Assembly: GCA_021324795.1 (NCBI GenBank)
Contig: JAJPIK010000078.1
Coordinates: 1-64,000 of the forward strand
Direction: 5' to 3'
DNA: 64,000 bases
Source: Chloroflexota bacterium
Lineage (GTDB): Bacteria; Chloroflexota; UBA6077; FW602-bin22; CADDYW01
Shown: piece by piece, positions 8,876-17,488 of the stretch
How positions within the stretch are numbered: the stretch's first letter is position 1
Layout of the letters: each line of letters begins with the position of its first letter
Made by a program: the position numbers and the translations under genes
The notes under the pieces: generated by a model
The model's database searches: none
What the model saw: only the letters and a program-made list of their open reading frames with translations
Told to the model about the DNA's origin: nothing

Positions 8876-10540
8876 TTGTCAACCCAGCCGCTCCGGGTCA
8901 TTCCTCTGGGTGGCGTCGGCGAAATTGGGAAGAACGCAACCTTGGTCGAATATGGAGATGATCTGCTCCTGGTCGACGCTGGGCTAAAGTTTCCCGAAGA
9001 GGAAATGCTGGGCATCGATCTGGTTATTCCAGACCTTTCTTTTCTTCAAGAAGTCCAACAGCGCTTGCGCGGGATTATCATTACCCACGGCCACGAAGAT
9101 CACATCGGTGCCTTGCCGTACATTCTCGCGTCGATCGACGTCCCTGTCTACGCCACTAGTCTCACCTGCGGCTTGATCACGGTCAAGCTGAAAGAACATC
9201 GTCTACTCGGTAAGCGTAAGCTCGAGCCGTTAGTGCCCAACGAGATGCGGGAGATTGGCCCCTTCCAGGTCCAGCCATTTCGGGTCACTCACAGCATTCC
9301 CGATGCAGTGGGCTTTGCGATCCATACCCCGGCGGGAACGATCGTCTTCACCGGCGACTTCAAGTTTGACCAGACTCCACTCTACGGTCCGCCACCCGAC
9401 TTTGCCACGCTGGCTCAGATTGGCCAACGCGGCGTCCTCGCGCTCCTTTCTGACTGCACCCGCGTTGAAAAGGCTGGCTATACGCCATCCGAGCGCGTCA
9501 TCGAGCGTGCGTTTGACGATATCATTCGCGACCTTCCCGGTCGGGTGATTATCACGACGTTCGCCTCGAACATCACCCGAATTCAGCAGGCGCTCTACGT
9601 CGCGGCTCGCCATGGCCGTAAGGTCGCGCTGGTCGGCCGCAGTATGGAAAACAACTGCGCAATCGCCAATGAGCTTCATTATCTCGATTTTCCGGAAGAC
9701 ACGGTCTTCCGTCTCGACGATGTTCGGCGTTTCCCGCTGAACGAGGTCATGCTCATCACCACCGGAAGCCAGGGCGAACCGTCGTCGGTCCTCTCGCGGA
9801 TCGCATCCGGCGACCACCGTCAGATCAAGGCGATGCCGGGCGATACGGTCATCCTGTCAGCGACGCCGATTCCCGGCAATGAGGAAACGGTCGCTCGGAC
9901 AATCGACAATCTGATGCGGCTGGGCAGCGACGTGATCTACGAGCCGCTGGCCGACGTTCACGTCTCGGGCCACGGCAGCCGCGAAGAGATCAAGCTTATG
10001 CTCAATCTGCTCCGACCGCGTTATTGCGTGCCGGTGCATGGAGAGTTCCGACATCTCGTGCTCTATCGTCGTCTGGCAAGCGAAGTCGGTATTCCCACGG
10101 AGAATGTCTTGCTCGCCGAAATTGGCGACGTTATTCAGTTCGATGACGTAGGAGTCCGGAGGGTCGATCACCACGCGGTCGGGTCGGTGTTAGTCGACGG
10201 CGTTACCGTTGGCGGGACCAACGAGGTCGTCCTCCGGGATCGCCAGCATCTTTCGCGGGATGGCGTTTTGATTGTTTCAGTCACGCTCGACCGGACGACC
10301 GGCAGCATTATTGCCGGTCCCGAGGTCATTAGTCGTGGATTCATCGATCCGTCACGCAACGGCGACGGCAGATTACTCGAGGAAGCACGCGAGCGGATCC
10401 GGGAAGCGATCGAAGAGCCCGCCGCGACGACAGTCGAGTACGGGTTCATGGTGTCCAAAGTCAAGGAAACGCTCAGCGACTACATCTACAAACAAACGCG
10501 CGCCCGCCCGATGGTTTTACCAGTCATAACCGAAGTCTGA
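8876..10540 (+). CDS. rnj: Ribonuclease J
   Basis: A beta-CASP metallo-beta-lactamase RNase that degrades and matures RNA by 5' exonuclease and endonuclease action. At 554 aa it has the family's usual length. The metal motif HGHEDH is at 71-76, TGDFKFD near 157, and the beta-CASP region carries FASNITRIQQ and SGHGSREE; the C-terminal domain ends in YGFMVSKVKETLSDYIYKQT-type sequence. Start is TTG 8876 with GGAGGT 10 nt upstream; no ATG fits. It follows the glycosylase gene by 45 nt and precedes ftsK, probably in one transcript. Confidence 0.96.
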   Translation: MSTQPLRVIPLGGVGEIGKNATLVEYGDDLLLVDAGLKFPEEEMLGIDLVIPDLSFLQEVQQRLRGIIITHGHEDHIGALPYILASIDVPVYATSLTCGLITVKLKEHRLLGKRKLEPLVPNEMREIGPFQVQPFRVTHSIPDAVGFAIHTPAGTIVFTGDFKFDQTPLYGPPPDFATLAQIGQRGVLALLSDCTRVEKAGYTPSERVIERAFDDIIRDLPGRVIITTFASNITRIQQALYVAARHGRKVALVGRSMENNCAIANELHYLDFPEDTVFRLDDVRRFPLNEVMLITTGSQGEPSSVLSRIASGDHRQIKAMPGDTVILSATPIPGNEETVARTIDNLMRLGSDVIYEPLADVHVSGHGSREEIKLMLNLLRPRYCVPVHGEFRHLVLYRRLASEVGIPTENVLLAEIGDVIQFDDVGVRRVDHHAVGSVLVDGVTVGGTNEVVLRDRQHLSRDGVLIVSVTLDRTTGSIIAGPEVISRGFIDPSRNGDGRLLEEARERIREAIEEPAATTVEYGFMVSKVKETLSDYIYKQTRARPMVLPVITEV

Positions 10541-10560
10541 CGTTTATTCATACCCCCAGG

Positions 10561-10577
10561 CTCCTTAATCTAAGGAG
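10561..10577 (+). promoter_or_regulatory. Hairpin sequestering the ftsK ribosome-binding site
   Basis: CTCCTTA (10561-10567), an ATC loop and TAAGGAG (10571-10577) form a perfect 7-bp stem. Its 3' arm overlaps the Shine-Dalgarno AAGGAGG (10572-10578) that serves the ATG at 10590. When folded it would hide the ribosome-binding site. Confidence 0.5.
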
Positions 10578-10589
10578 GCATCTCAACCT

Positions 10590-12758
10590 ATGACGCTGGC
10601 CACGCGCCGGGCGCCAGCCGAGCCGGAAGAAGAAAACGTCGAGTCCGAGATTCCTGCCGACCATCACTTGCGCGACGGCCTGGTCTTGCTCGGAACTGCC
10701 TTGATCATCGGCTTGGCCTTGCTGGCACCAGCCGAAGACGGCGGAGCGGACTTGCGCGCGGCGTTCGGCTATGCCTTCGGCTGGGCCAAATTTCTCGTTC
10801 CGATCGTCATTGGCGCCTTTGCGGTCGCCAATCTGCGGACTCGCTTCGACGCCGAATATCTGCTGTCTCCGTCGGAGACACTTGGCTGGAGCACGCTCTT
10901 TGTAAGCTTAGACATCATTCTTCAGGTGATCGACGGCAACCCAGCCACGGAGTGGGGAACGACACGGGGAGGCGGGATCGTCGGTCAGCTTGTCTGGACA
11001 GCGCTCGTCAATGCATTAGGCGTTCCAAGCGCAGCCGCATTGCTCGTAATTTTTCTGCTTACGGCCATTGCCTTGCTGTTTGATCTGACCGTTGACGATT
11101 TGCTTCACGCCTTGCGCTTGGCCGCCCAGGCAGTGGCTGGCCGCTTCCGTGACCTCTTGGTCTGGCTCCAGCACCGCCCTGCCCGGATCAACGCGGCCAA
11201 TGAGGCCATGGGCAAAGTCAGGTCCGAGGCCGTCGAGACAGGCGCCAAAACGCTAGCGATCACAAGTGCCGTAGCCGACGGCTCACTCCTCCGACAATGG
11301 CAGCTCCCACCGATCACGCTGCTGAAATCTGGTAGCCTGGGTGAGCTGAGCCAGATCGAGCTCGCCCGGAAGACGAAACTGATCGAGGATACGCTCGCCG
11401 ACTTTGACGTCTACGCCCGGGTCGTCCAGGTGAATCCGGGTCCCACCCTCACTCAGTTCGGCCTCGAGCCGGGCTTTCGCGAAAAACGTGATCGCCACGG
11501 CGGCGTCATCAAGCGCGAGAAGATCAAGGTCAGTGAGATCCAAGCGCTGAGCAACGACCTCGCCCTGGCCCTCGCTGCGCCGAGCATTCGGATCGAGGCC
11601 CCGGTGCCCGGCCGAACCGTCGTCGGTCTGGAAATTCCGAATGGGCAAACGGCGTTAGTCAGCCTGCGTCAGGTCGTCGAAAGCACCGCCTTTCAGAAGC
11701 TGCGAGCGAAAACCCGTCTGGCCGTCGCCCTTGGCGAAGACGTGAGCGGCCAACCGGTCGCCGCCGATCTGGCGAAAATGCCGCACCTGCTGATCGCTGG
11801 CGCGACCGGCAGCGGGAAATCAGTCTGTGTCAATGCAATCATCTCCTGCCTGCTCCTTCAGGCAACGCCGGACGAAGTCCGGCTGATCCTGGTCGACCCG
11901 AAGCGTGTCGAGCTGACAACGTACAACGACGTACCCCACTTGCTCCGTCCGGTTGTCGTCGACGTCGATAAGGTCGTCGGTGTCCTGAAGTGGGTGGTTC
12001 ACGAGATGGACGACCGCTACAAGCTGTTCGAGACGCACGGCGTGCGCAACGTCGAAGGGTACAATAAGTCAGTGGCCGGCCGAGCTGGCGCGACGCCATT
12101 GCCCTATATCGTCGTGATTATCGACGAGTTAGCTGACTTAATGATGCTTGCCCCGGACGACACCGAGCGGTTGCTCTGTCGTCTGGCTCAGTTAGCGCGT
12201 GCAACCGGCATTCATCTGATCGTCGCCACCCAACGTCCATCCGTCGACGTGATCACCGGTCTGATCAAGGCTAACTTTCCCACCCGAATCAGCTTTGCCG
12301 TGACCTCCCAGATCGATTCCCGAACCATCCTTGATACGACCGGCGCGGAAAAATTGCTCGGGCGTGGCGATATGCTTTTCATGCCCACCGACGCCGCCAA
12401 GCCAATCCGGCTCCAGGGCGTCTACGTTTCCGACGACGAGATCGAGGCTCTCTGCGATCACTGGCGCGGCCTGGGGCCGGCCAAATACGTCGATCAATTG
12501 GTCCAGCCAGTAAACGCGGGCGAGCTTGAGGAAGAAGTCGACGAGCTCTACGAGAAAGCTGTCGAGGTTGCACGCGAGCACACCCGAATCTCGACCTCGC
12601 TCCTCCAGCGGCGCTTGCGCATCGGCTACACCCGCGCTGCTCGGCTGATCGACCTGCTCGAGCAACGCGGCGTCGTCGGCCCTGCGGAAGGAGGCGGCCG
12701 AGCACGAGAAGTGAATCGGGAGGAGAAGACGAAGGCGGAAGCCGATCGACCTAGCTGA
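10590..12758 (+). CDS. ftsK: DNA translocase FtsK/SpoIIIE
   Basis: A septum-anchored motor that pumps chromosome ends through the closing division site. The 722-aa protein has about four N-terminal membrane segments (residues about 30-170), a linker, the FtsK alpha/beta motor with Walker A GATGSGKS (about 404-411), Walker B VIIDELADLMM, the TQRPSVDVITGLIKANFP segment, and a C-terminal winged-helix gamma domain (LLQRRLRIGYTRAARLIDLL, about 670-690) that reads polar DNA motifs. ATG 10590 follows AAGGAGG with an 11-nt gap. The length is typical of the shorter SpoIIIE-like form. Confidence 0.96.
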   Translation: MTLATRRAPAEPEEENVESEIPADHHLRDGLVLLGTALIIGLALLAPAEDGGADLRAAFGYAFGWAKFLVPIVIGAFAVANLRTRFDAEYLLSPSETLGWSTLFVSLDIILQVIDGNPATEWGTTRGGGIVGQLVWTALVNALGVPSAAALLVIFLLTAIALLFDLTVDDLLHALRLAAQAVAGRFRDLLVWLQHRPARINAANEAMGKVRSEAVETGAKTLAITSAVADGSLLRQWQLPPITLLKSGSLGELSQIELARKTKLIEDTLADFDVYARVVQVNPGPTLTQFGLEPGFREKRDRHGGVIKREKIKVSEIQALSNDLALALAAPSIRIEAPVPGRTVVGLEIPNGQTALVSLRQVVESTAFQKLRAKTRLAVALGEDVSGQPVAADLAKMPHLLIAGATGSGKSVCVNAIISCLLLQATPDEVRLILVDPKRVELTTYNDVPHLLRPVVVDVDKVVGVLKWVVHEMDDRYKLFETHGVRNVEGYNKSVAGRAGATPLPYIVVIIDELADLMMLAPDDTERLLCRLAQLARATGIHLIVATQRPSVDVITGLIKANFPTRISFAVTSQIDSRTILDTTGAEKLLGRGDMLFMPTDAAKPIRLQGVYVSDDEIEALCDHWRGLGPAKYVDQLVQPVNAGELEEEVDELYEKAVEVAREHTRISTSLLQRRLRIGYTRAARLIDLLEQRGVVGPAEGGGRAREVNREEKTKAEADRPS

Positions 12759-12811
12759 CCAGGCGAGTGTCGGCATCGGCCCAATCATCCCTTGGTTCCT
12801 GTCCTCCCCCC

Positions 12812-12840
12812 TTGACTTAGCTCTACTACCGCGCGATACT
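12812..12840 (+). promoter_or_regulatory. Promoter TTGACT-17-GATACT
   Basis: TTGACT (12812-12817) and GATACT (12835-12840) are spaced 17 nt. It would drive the beta-propeller gene with a leader of about 36 nt. Confidence 0.65.
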
Positions 12841-12882
12841 GCCCACAGGCTGATGGCCTGAATACAATCGGAGGAGTCGACC

Positions 12883-13623
12883 GTGGCCTTCAAAACGCGA
12901 TCACTGTGGAAAGCTCCGTCAAAGCAGCCAAACGGACTCCAGGCAAGCGAGCAAGGTCTTTGGGTTCTCGATCAGATAGACCCGAACCGAGTCTATTTGC
13001 TGAGCTACGCCGATGGCTCGATCATCCGCGAATTCGGCACTCGCAGCAAACACGGCAGTGGCATTACCGTCGACTCGAAAGGTCACGTCTGGGTTGCCTC
13101 GACCTTCGGGTTCGAAATCATCTGCTACGACCCCGAGACTGGCCGCGAACTTGCCGCGATTCCGGCGCCTGGCCTGGGGCCAGGGCCGGGCTCGCCTCAC
13201 GCGCTCGAATGGCGCGACGGCCACCTCTGGTGCAACGTGCCCAAGGCCGGCCAGATCTTCGAGCTCGATCCGGCTACCGGTAAAGTTCTCCACCACATCT
13301 CCGCGCACGGCGACCGGGCCCACGGTATGGCTTGGGAAAGCGATGACCTCTGGTGCCTCGGCGTGAACCCGGCGAGTGCCATCGAGCCATCGCCAGTGCC
13401 TGCGCACGAGGCAGCGCGTCCCTGGCGATCAGCACGGGGCTTGCCAGCGCTCTGGAGCGCCGATACCAACAAGCGGGTGATCTTTCGCTTGAATCCGGAC
13501 AATGGGGAAATTCTCGACGCGATCGGCGTGGCCGGCTTCGAGCCGCACGGCATGACCATTCATAATGGCACGTTCTGGCTGTGCGACGCGGGCACTCGCG
13601 ACGTGTTCATTTTGGAGCGCTAG
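12883..13623 (+). CDS. Beta-propeller protein (NHL/SMP-30/Vgb-like), 246 aa
   Basis: Short repeated blade-like units of about 40-45 residues carry G(I/V/M)xxDxxGxxW-type strands, for example GSGITVDSKGHVWVAS, SPHALEWRDGHLWC, AHGMAWESDDLWCLG and PHGMTIHNGTFWLCDAG. This is the look of a six-bladed propeller of the gluconolactonase or streptogramin-lyase type. It has no signal peptide, so it is probably cytoplasmic. GTG 12883 has GGAGGA 7 nt upstream. The gene has its own promoter and a terminator behind it, so it is monocistronic. Substrate or partner is unknown. Confidence 0.8.
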   Translation: MAFKTRSLWKAPSKQPNGLQASEQGLWVLDQIDPNRVYLLSYADGSIIREFGTRSKHGSGITVDSKGHVWVASTFGFEIICYDPETGRELAAIPAPGLGPGPGSPHALEWRDGHLWCNVPKAGQIFELDPATGKVLHHISAHGDRAHGMAWESDDLWCLGVNPASAIEPSPVPAHEAARPWRSARGLPALWSADTNKRVIFRLNPDNGEILDAIGVAGFEPHGMTIHNGTFWLCDAGTRDVFILER

Positions 13624-13630
13624 TCTCTCC

Positions 13631-13652
13631 AAGCGACTCCAAAAGTCGTTTT
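13631..13652 (+). terminator. Rho-independent terminator after the beta-propeller gene
   Basis: AAGCGACT (13631-13638) pairs with AGTCGTTT (13644-13651), including one G-U pair, with a 5-nt loop and a short T run. It begins 7 nt after the stop codon. Confidence 0.55.
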
Positions 13653-13659
13653 GCCCCTC

Positions 13660-13687
13660 TTGTCACCTGTTGTATCAGGAGTACAAT
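13660..13687 (+). promoter_or_regulatory. Promoter TTGTCA-16-TACAAT for the LysM gene
   Basis: TTGTCA (13660-13665) and TACAAT (13682-13687) are spaced 16 nt, about 105 nt before the LysM start codon. Confidence 0.5.
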
Positions 13688-13793
13688 GAGCATAGCATCA
13701 GGAGGGATGGCCTGGTCGGGGCAGATTGTCACCCCCTGGTAGCTAGGTACGCTCGAAAATCAAAGCTCCGAACAGTGCGAAAGGTAGGAAGTT

Positions 13794-14021
13794 ATGGGTC
13801 TGCTCGAATCATTGGGATTGAAGAAAAAGAAGGAGTCGGCTGCCCCTAGTGGCAAGACGATCAAGGTTGGGCCACGTGACACGCTGAAGTCCATCGCCAA
13901 ACGGGAGTATGGCACCGAAGAGCTTTGGACCAAGATCTTCGAAGCCAACAAGTGGCGTATCGACGGCGACGAGGTCGTGCCCGGCCAGGATCTCTTCATC
14001 CCAGACATTCCCAAGTCCTAA
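13794..14021 (+). CDS. Small LysM-domain protein, 75 aa
   Basis: Residues about 23-72 form one LysM module (IKVGPRDTLKSIAKREYG ... WTKIFEANK ... VVPGQDLFIPDI), which normally binds peptidoglycan or chitin-like glycans. A Lys-rich N-terminus (LGLKKKKES) precedes it and there is no signal peptide, so it may act in the cytoplasm like other stand-alone LysM/BON-type small proteins. ATG 13794 follows AGGAAG. The flavoprotein gene begins 16 nt after its stop. Confidence 0.88.
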   Translation: MGLLESLGLKKKKESAAPSGKTIKVGPRDTLKSIAKREYGTEELWTKIFEANKWRIDGDEVVPGQDLFIPDIPKS

Positions 14022-14037
14022 TCATTCTGATGATCCG

Positions 14038-14547
14038 GTGGCTTACGATACCCTCTATCTGATCATTAGTGGTACCTCGACGGCGCGGCGCGTGCCAGGG
14101 CTCCTACCAAAGCTCTGTGCCCTCGCGCCGCGGGTCATTACCATTCTCACTCCGAACGCCCAGCGCATCGTCAGCCTCCGCGAGCTCGCACTCGTACCAG
14201 GTCACCACATTGTCGAAAGTTATTTTGACGACGCGATCCTGCCCCGACCACCCTACGGCGCCTTGCTCGTCGCGCCGTGCAGCTTCAATACGCTCAACAA
14301 ACTCGCCCAAGGAATCGCCGATAACCTGGCATTATCGATCGCCGCCGAGGCAATCGGCCGCGCGACACCGGTAATCGTCGCCATTTCGACTAATCCACCA
14401 CTCTGGGCTCATCCGCAGGTGAAACAGTCAGTTGAGACCCTCCGCCAATGGGGATGCCAGGTTCTGGATCCCGTCCCCCAAGGAGACACCCTCACCCTCG
14501 CCCCGGACGAAGCGCTCGTCGCCGCGGCATCCACCGCGCTGGCCTGA
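14038..14547 (+). CDS. Flavoprotein of the HFCD (Dfp/UbiX-like) family, 169 aa
   Basis: A Rossmann-type FMN-binding protein of the homo-oligomeric flavin-containing Cys decarboxylase superfamily. LIISGTSTARRVP is at the N-terminus and VAPCSFNTLNKLAQGIADN near residues 78-96 matches the family's substrate-clamp motif, with Cys-Ser-Phe where CoaC has Ala-Ser-Ala. GTG 14038 is chosen because the family begins just before the first strand; no clear Shine-Dalgarno is visible. It is probably translated with the LysM gene. The substrate is unknown; it lacks the CoaB synthetase domain, so it is not a bifunctional Dfp. Confidence 0.82.
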   Translation: MAYDTLYLIISGTSTARRVPGLLPKLCALAPRVITILTPNAQRIVSLRELALVPGHHIVESYFDDAILPRPPYGALLVAPCSFNTLNKLAQGIADNLALSIAAEAIGRATPVIVAISTNPPLWAHPQVKQSVETLRQWGCQVLDPVPQGDTLTLAPDEALVAAASTALA

Positions 14548-14577
14548 ACCGATGGGTGAGTCAGACAGTGAAGCGAG

Positions 14578-14606
14578 TTGCCTTTGCGGGCATCCTTGCC
14601 TATAGT
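14578..14606 (+). promoter_or_regulatory. Promoter TTGCCT-17-TATAGT at a near-leaderless gene
   Basis: TTGCCT (14578-14583) and TATAGT (14601-14606) have 17-nt spacing. The predicted start near 14612-14614 is at or just before the ATG at 14615. Confidence 0.6.
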
Positions 14607-14614
14607 GGACGGCG

Positions 14615-15835
14615 ATGGGGAAAACGTCACTGCGAATCACGATCGTCGGTAATTTTGGCCTCAGCAACAAGGCAACAATGTCAGCCCGCGCAATGCCGAT
14701 TGCCCATGCGCTTGCAGAGCTTGGTCACCAGGTTACTGTTATCCTCCCCGCGGACTCACCGGATCCGCCAGCACTGGCAACGAGCGATGGCATTCGGCTC
14801 ATCCTGCTTGGCCGCGGACGGGCGCGCTCATTTCCTGGCCAGCTTGCCTGCGGCTTGCGCCTCACCAGCGTTGCACTGCGGACCTGTCCGGACGTCCTCT
14901 ACGCCTTCAAGCCGAAAGCCTACGCCGGCTTAAGCCTGCTTGCCTTCTGGCTCTGGCGCCAACTTGGGCTGATCACGACAACCATCGTCCTCGACACCGA
15001 CGATTGGGAAGGAAAAGGCGGCTGGGCTGACCGCGATCACGCCTCGGCGTGGCAGCGCTTGCTGGTAAGCTGGCATGAGCGGTGGTGTCTCAGCCATGCC
15101 GATCTCGTTACCGTCGCCAGTCGTGAACTCGAGCGACTTGCCGCCGCCGAGGGAGCCACCACCGTTTACACGCCCAATGCCGCCTCGCCATTCTCCCCGG
15201 GTTGGGAACCAGGCGATGGACGAGCGATCCGTGAGTCATTGGCAATTGGTAATCGCCCCGTTGTCCTCGCCTATACCCGCTTTGTCGAGTTTGCCCCCCG
15301 CCGACTTGTCGAGGTATTCGCCCAAATCCACCGCCGACGTCCAGAGGCCTGCTTTCTGGTCGTGGGCAAAGGCCTGGGCGGTGAGGAAGAGGAGTTTACT
15401 CAGCTTGTTTCAGAATTCGGGCTCCATGAGGTCGTCCACCAGGTGGGATGGGTCCCGGCATCCGAGCTACCGAACTACCTTGCCGCCGCTGACGTCGCGG
15501 TCTATCTTCTCGACGATACCTTACTCAATCGAGCCAAGTGCTTGATGAAGCTCGTCGATCTTCTTCTAGCCGGCGTTCCAATCGTCGCCGATGCGGTCGG
15601 GCAAGCGAACGAATACATCCAGAACGACAAGACGAGCTTACTCGTCTCTCCAGGCGACATCGAAGCGATGGCACAGCGCGTGGTTGACCTTCTCGACAAC
15701 CCCGAGCGACGGTGCCGACTCGGACAAGCCGCCCGGGCACACCTGCTCCGCGACTGGACGTGGGAAAGTCAAGCAGCGGTAGTCGTAGATTCTATGATGA
15801 AGCGACATTATTTACGTGATGAGGAGGAGGCATGA
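14615..15835 (+). CDS. Glycosyltransferase family 4 (GT-B)
   Basis: A 406-aa GT-B fold enzyme. The N-terminal domain begins ITIVGNFGLSNKATMSARA and the C-terminal nucleotide-sugar domain includes VVLAYTRFVEFAPRRLVEVF and VGWVPASELPNYLAAADV, followed by AKCLMKLVDLLLAGVPIVADAVGQANEYI where the GT4 E-x7-E loop lies. There are no membrane segments. ATG 14615 has no Shine-Dalgarno and the predicted promoter puts it at the mRNA 5' end. The stop overlaps the next start (ATGA), so it is translationally coupled to a ThDP enzyme, an unexpected partner. Confidence 0.88.
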   Translation: MGKTSLRITIVGNFGLSNKATMSARAMPIAHALAELGHQVTVILPADSPDPPALATSDGIRLILLGRGRARSFPGQLACGLRLTSVALRTCPDVLYAFKPKAYAGLSLLAFWLWRQLGLITTTIVLDTDDWEGKGGWADRDHASAWQRLLVSWHERWCLSHADLVTVASRELERLAAAEGATTVYTPNAASPFSPGWEPGDGRAIRESLAIGNRPVVLAYTRFVEFAPRRLVEVFAQIHRRRPEACFLVVGKGLGGEEEEFTQLVSEFGLHEVVHQVGWVPASELPNYLAAADVAVYLLDDTLLNRAKCLMKLVDLLLAGVPIVADAVGQANEYIQNDKTSLLVSPGDIEAMAQRVVDLLDNPERRCRLGQAARAHLLRDWTWESQAAVVVDSMMKRHYLRDEEEA

Positions 15836-17472
15836 ACGGAGCCGACGTTCTCGTGCAGGATCTGATGGATCGGGGTATTCAATTCGTGACCACGCTGTCC
15901 GGGAACGGGACCGAGCCATTCTACGCGGCGTGCCAGCGGGCGGGACTCCGGGTGGTGGATTTCCGGAACGAGCAGGCGGCGAGCTTTGCCGCCGACGCTG
16001 CCGCGCGCCTTAGCGGTCGGGTAGGCGTCTGCGTGGTGAGCGCGGCGGTCGGGCATGTCAACGCGCTCATCGGCGTGATCAACGCCTGGTACGATGGCGC
16101 GCCCATGCTCCTTTTCAGTGGGAGCAGCGAGCATTATCGGACCGATCAGGGCAAATTCCAGGATCTGGATCAGGTCGCCGTCGCCACTCCGCTGTGCAAG
16201 TATGCCAAGCTGGTCAACCAGACCGAGCGGATCCCCTTCTACGTTGGCCAAGCAATCGCCGCAGCGACCTCCGGCCGCCCTGGTCCGGTCCACCTGACCA
16301 TCCCGGCTGACGTCCTCACCACCGAAGCGACGCTGCCTGGCCGTCGCCCAACGCCGGCCAGCGCCGAGGTCCGCCCACGCGCCGCCGCCGACCCGGGCCA
16401 GATCGCCGAAGCCATCGCGCTCCTGGCGCACGCCGAGCGGCCGGTCATCGTCGCCGGGAGCGGTGCCTTCTATGCTAAAGCCGCCGAGGCGCTCGACGCC
16501 TTCGCACGGGCGATTATCGCGCCGGTCATCGTGCCGATTTGGGATCGCAGCGTGATCGAGAAACCCACTGAGAGCTTCCTCGGCGTGGCCGGTGCGGCGA
16601 GCGGTGGCCCACGTTTGCTCCCCGATGCAGATCTCGTTCTGTTGATCGGCGCCCGGATCGATTACCGCATTGGCTACGGGGAGCCGCCAGAGATCAGCCC
16701 CAACGCAAAGCTGATCCGTATCGACATCGACTCCGCCGAACTCCGCCAGGGTCGTGAGCCGGACCTCGCGATCCAGGCCGATCCGGCCTCGGCCTTGCAC
16801 GCCCTGGCCGAAGCAGTGGCCCGCCAACCGGACTTCTCTCCACGTCGGGAGTGGCTCAGCGAGGCACGGCAGCGCTTGCGAGAATTCCAGCGACCGTGGT
16901 CCGACGTGCTGTCGACCGGTCCAACGATCGGTCGACATGTAGTCGAAGCCCTCAAGCCGTTCCTGGACGGGGAAACGATCTTCTTGATCGACGGCGGCAA
17001 CATTGGCCAGTGGGCGCACGTGCTTGCCGACCGCTATCCGACGAACTGGCTGACCTGTGGGGCGAGCGGCGTGGTCGGCTGGGGGATCGCAGGAGCGATC
17101 GCGGCGAAGCTGCTCTCCCCGAACCGCCCGGTGATCCTCCTCTCGGGCGACGGAGCGATCGGCTTCGGGCTACCGGAGTTGGAGACGGCAGTCCGCCAGA
17201 ACACGCCATTCGTCGTCGTCCTCGCCGACGATCGTGCCTGGGGAAGCGTGGCATCGAATCAGGCCAAACGCCTCGGGCCGGACAAGCTTATCGCCAGCCG
17301 CCTTGGCCCAGTCGACTACGTGAAAGTCGCGGAAGGCTTTGGTGCGCTTGGTCTGCGCGCCGAGAACCCGGAAGAGATCGCCCCAGCCATCCGCCGCGGT
17401 CTCGCGTCCGGTCGCCCGACCTTGATTCATGTTCCGACCATCATCGGAGGACCGAGAGACTTCGGTAGATAA
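15832..17472 (+). CDS. ThDP-dependent enzyme, acetolactate synthase-like (second paralogue)
   Basis: A 546-aa ThDP enzyme with the activating Glu in FRNEQAASFAADAAARLSG (about 43-60) and metal motif GDGAIGFGLPELE...VVLADDRAWG (about 440-470). As in the paralogue at 1910-3616, Asp replaces the usual second metal-binding Asn. It lacks an obvious quinone-anchoring C-terminal helix. The start ATG is GGAGG-preceded and overlaps the glycosyltransferase stop by 4 nt. The downstream minus-strand ABC importer converges on it. It may be a 2-oxoacid decarboxylase or carboligase, or oxalyl-CoA-decarboxylase-like; the substrate is unknown. Confidence 0.84.
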   Translation: MNGADVLVQDLMDRGIQFVTTLSGNGTEPFYAACQRAGLRVVDFRNEQAASFAADAAARLSGRVGVCVVSAAVGHVNALIGVINAWYDGAPMLLFSGSSEHYRTDQGKFQDLDQVAVATPLCKYAKLVNQTERIPFYVGQAIAAATSGRPGPVHLTIPADVLTTEATLPGRRPTPASAEVRPRAAADPGQIAEAIALLAHAERPVIVAGSGAFYAKAAEALDAFARAIIAPVIVPIWDRSVIEKPTESFLGVAGAASGGPRLLPDADLVLLIGARIDYRIGYGEPPEISPNAKLIRIDIDSAELRQGREPDLAIQADPASALHALAEAVARQPDFSPRREWLSEARQRLREFQRPWSDVLSTGPTIGRHVVEALKPFLDGETIFLIDGGNIGQWAHVLADRYPTNWLTCGASGVVGWGIAGAIAAKLLSPNRPVILLSGDGAIGFGLPELETAVRQNTPFVVVLADDRAWGSVASNQAKRLGPDKLIASRLGPVDYVKVAEGFGALGLRAENPEEIAPAIRRGLASGRPTLIHVPTIIGGPRDFGR

Positions 17473-17488
17473 GCAATGCTGATACTGC

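Noticed and set aside
12192..12893. A 233-codon minus-strand open frame
   Set aside because: Antisense to ftsK; no motif or ribosome-binding site.
15808..17019. A 403-codon minus-strand open frame
   Set aside because: It is antisense to the ThDP enzyme at 15832-17472, whose motifs are clear, and shows no domain.
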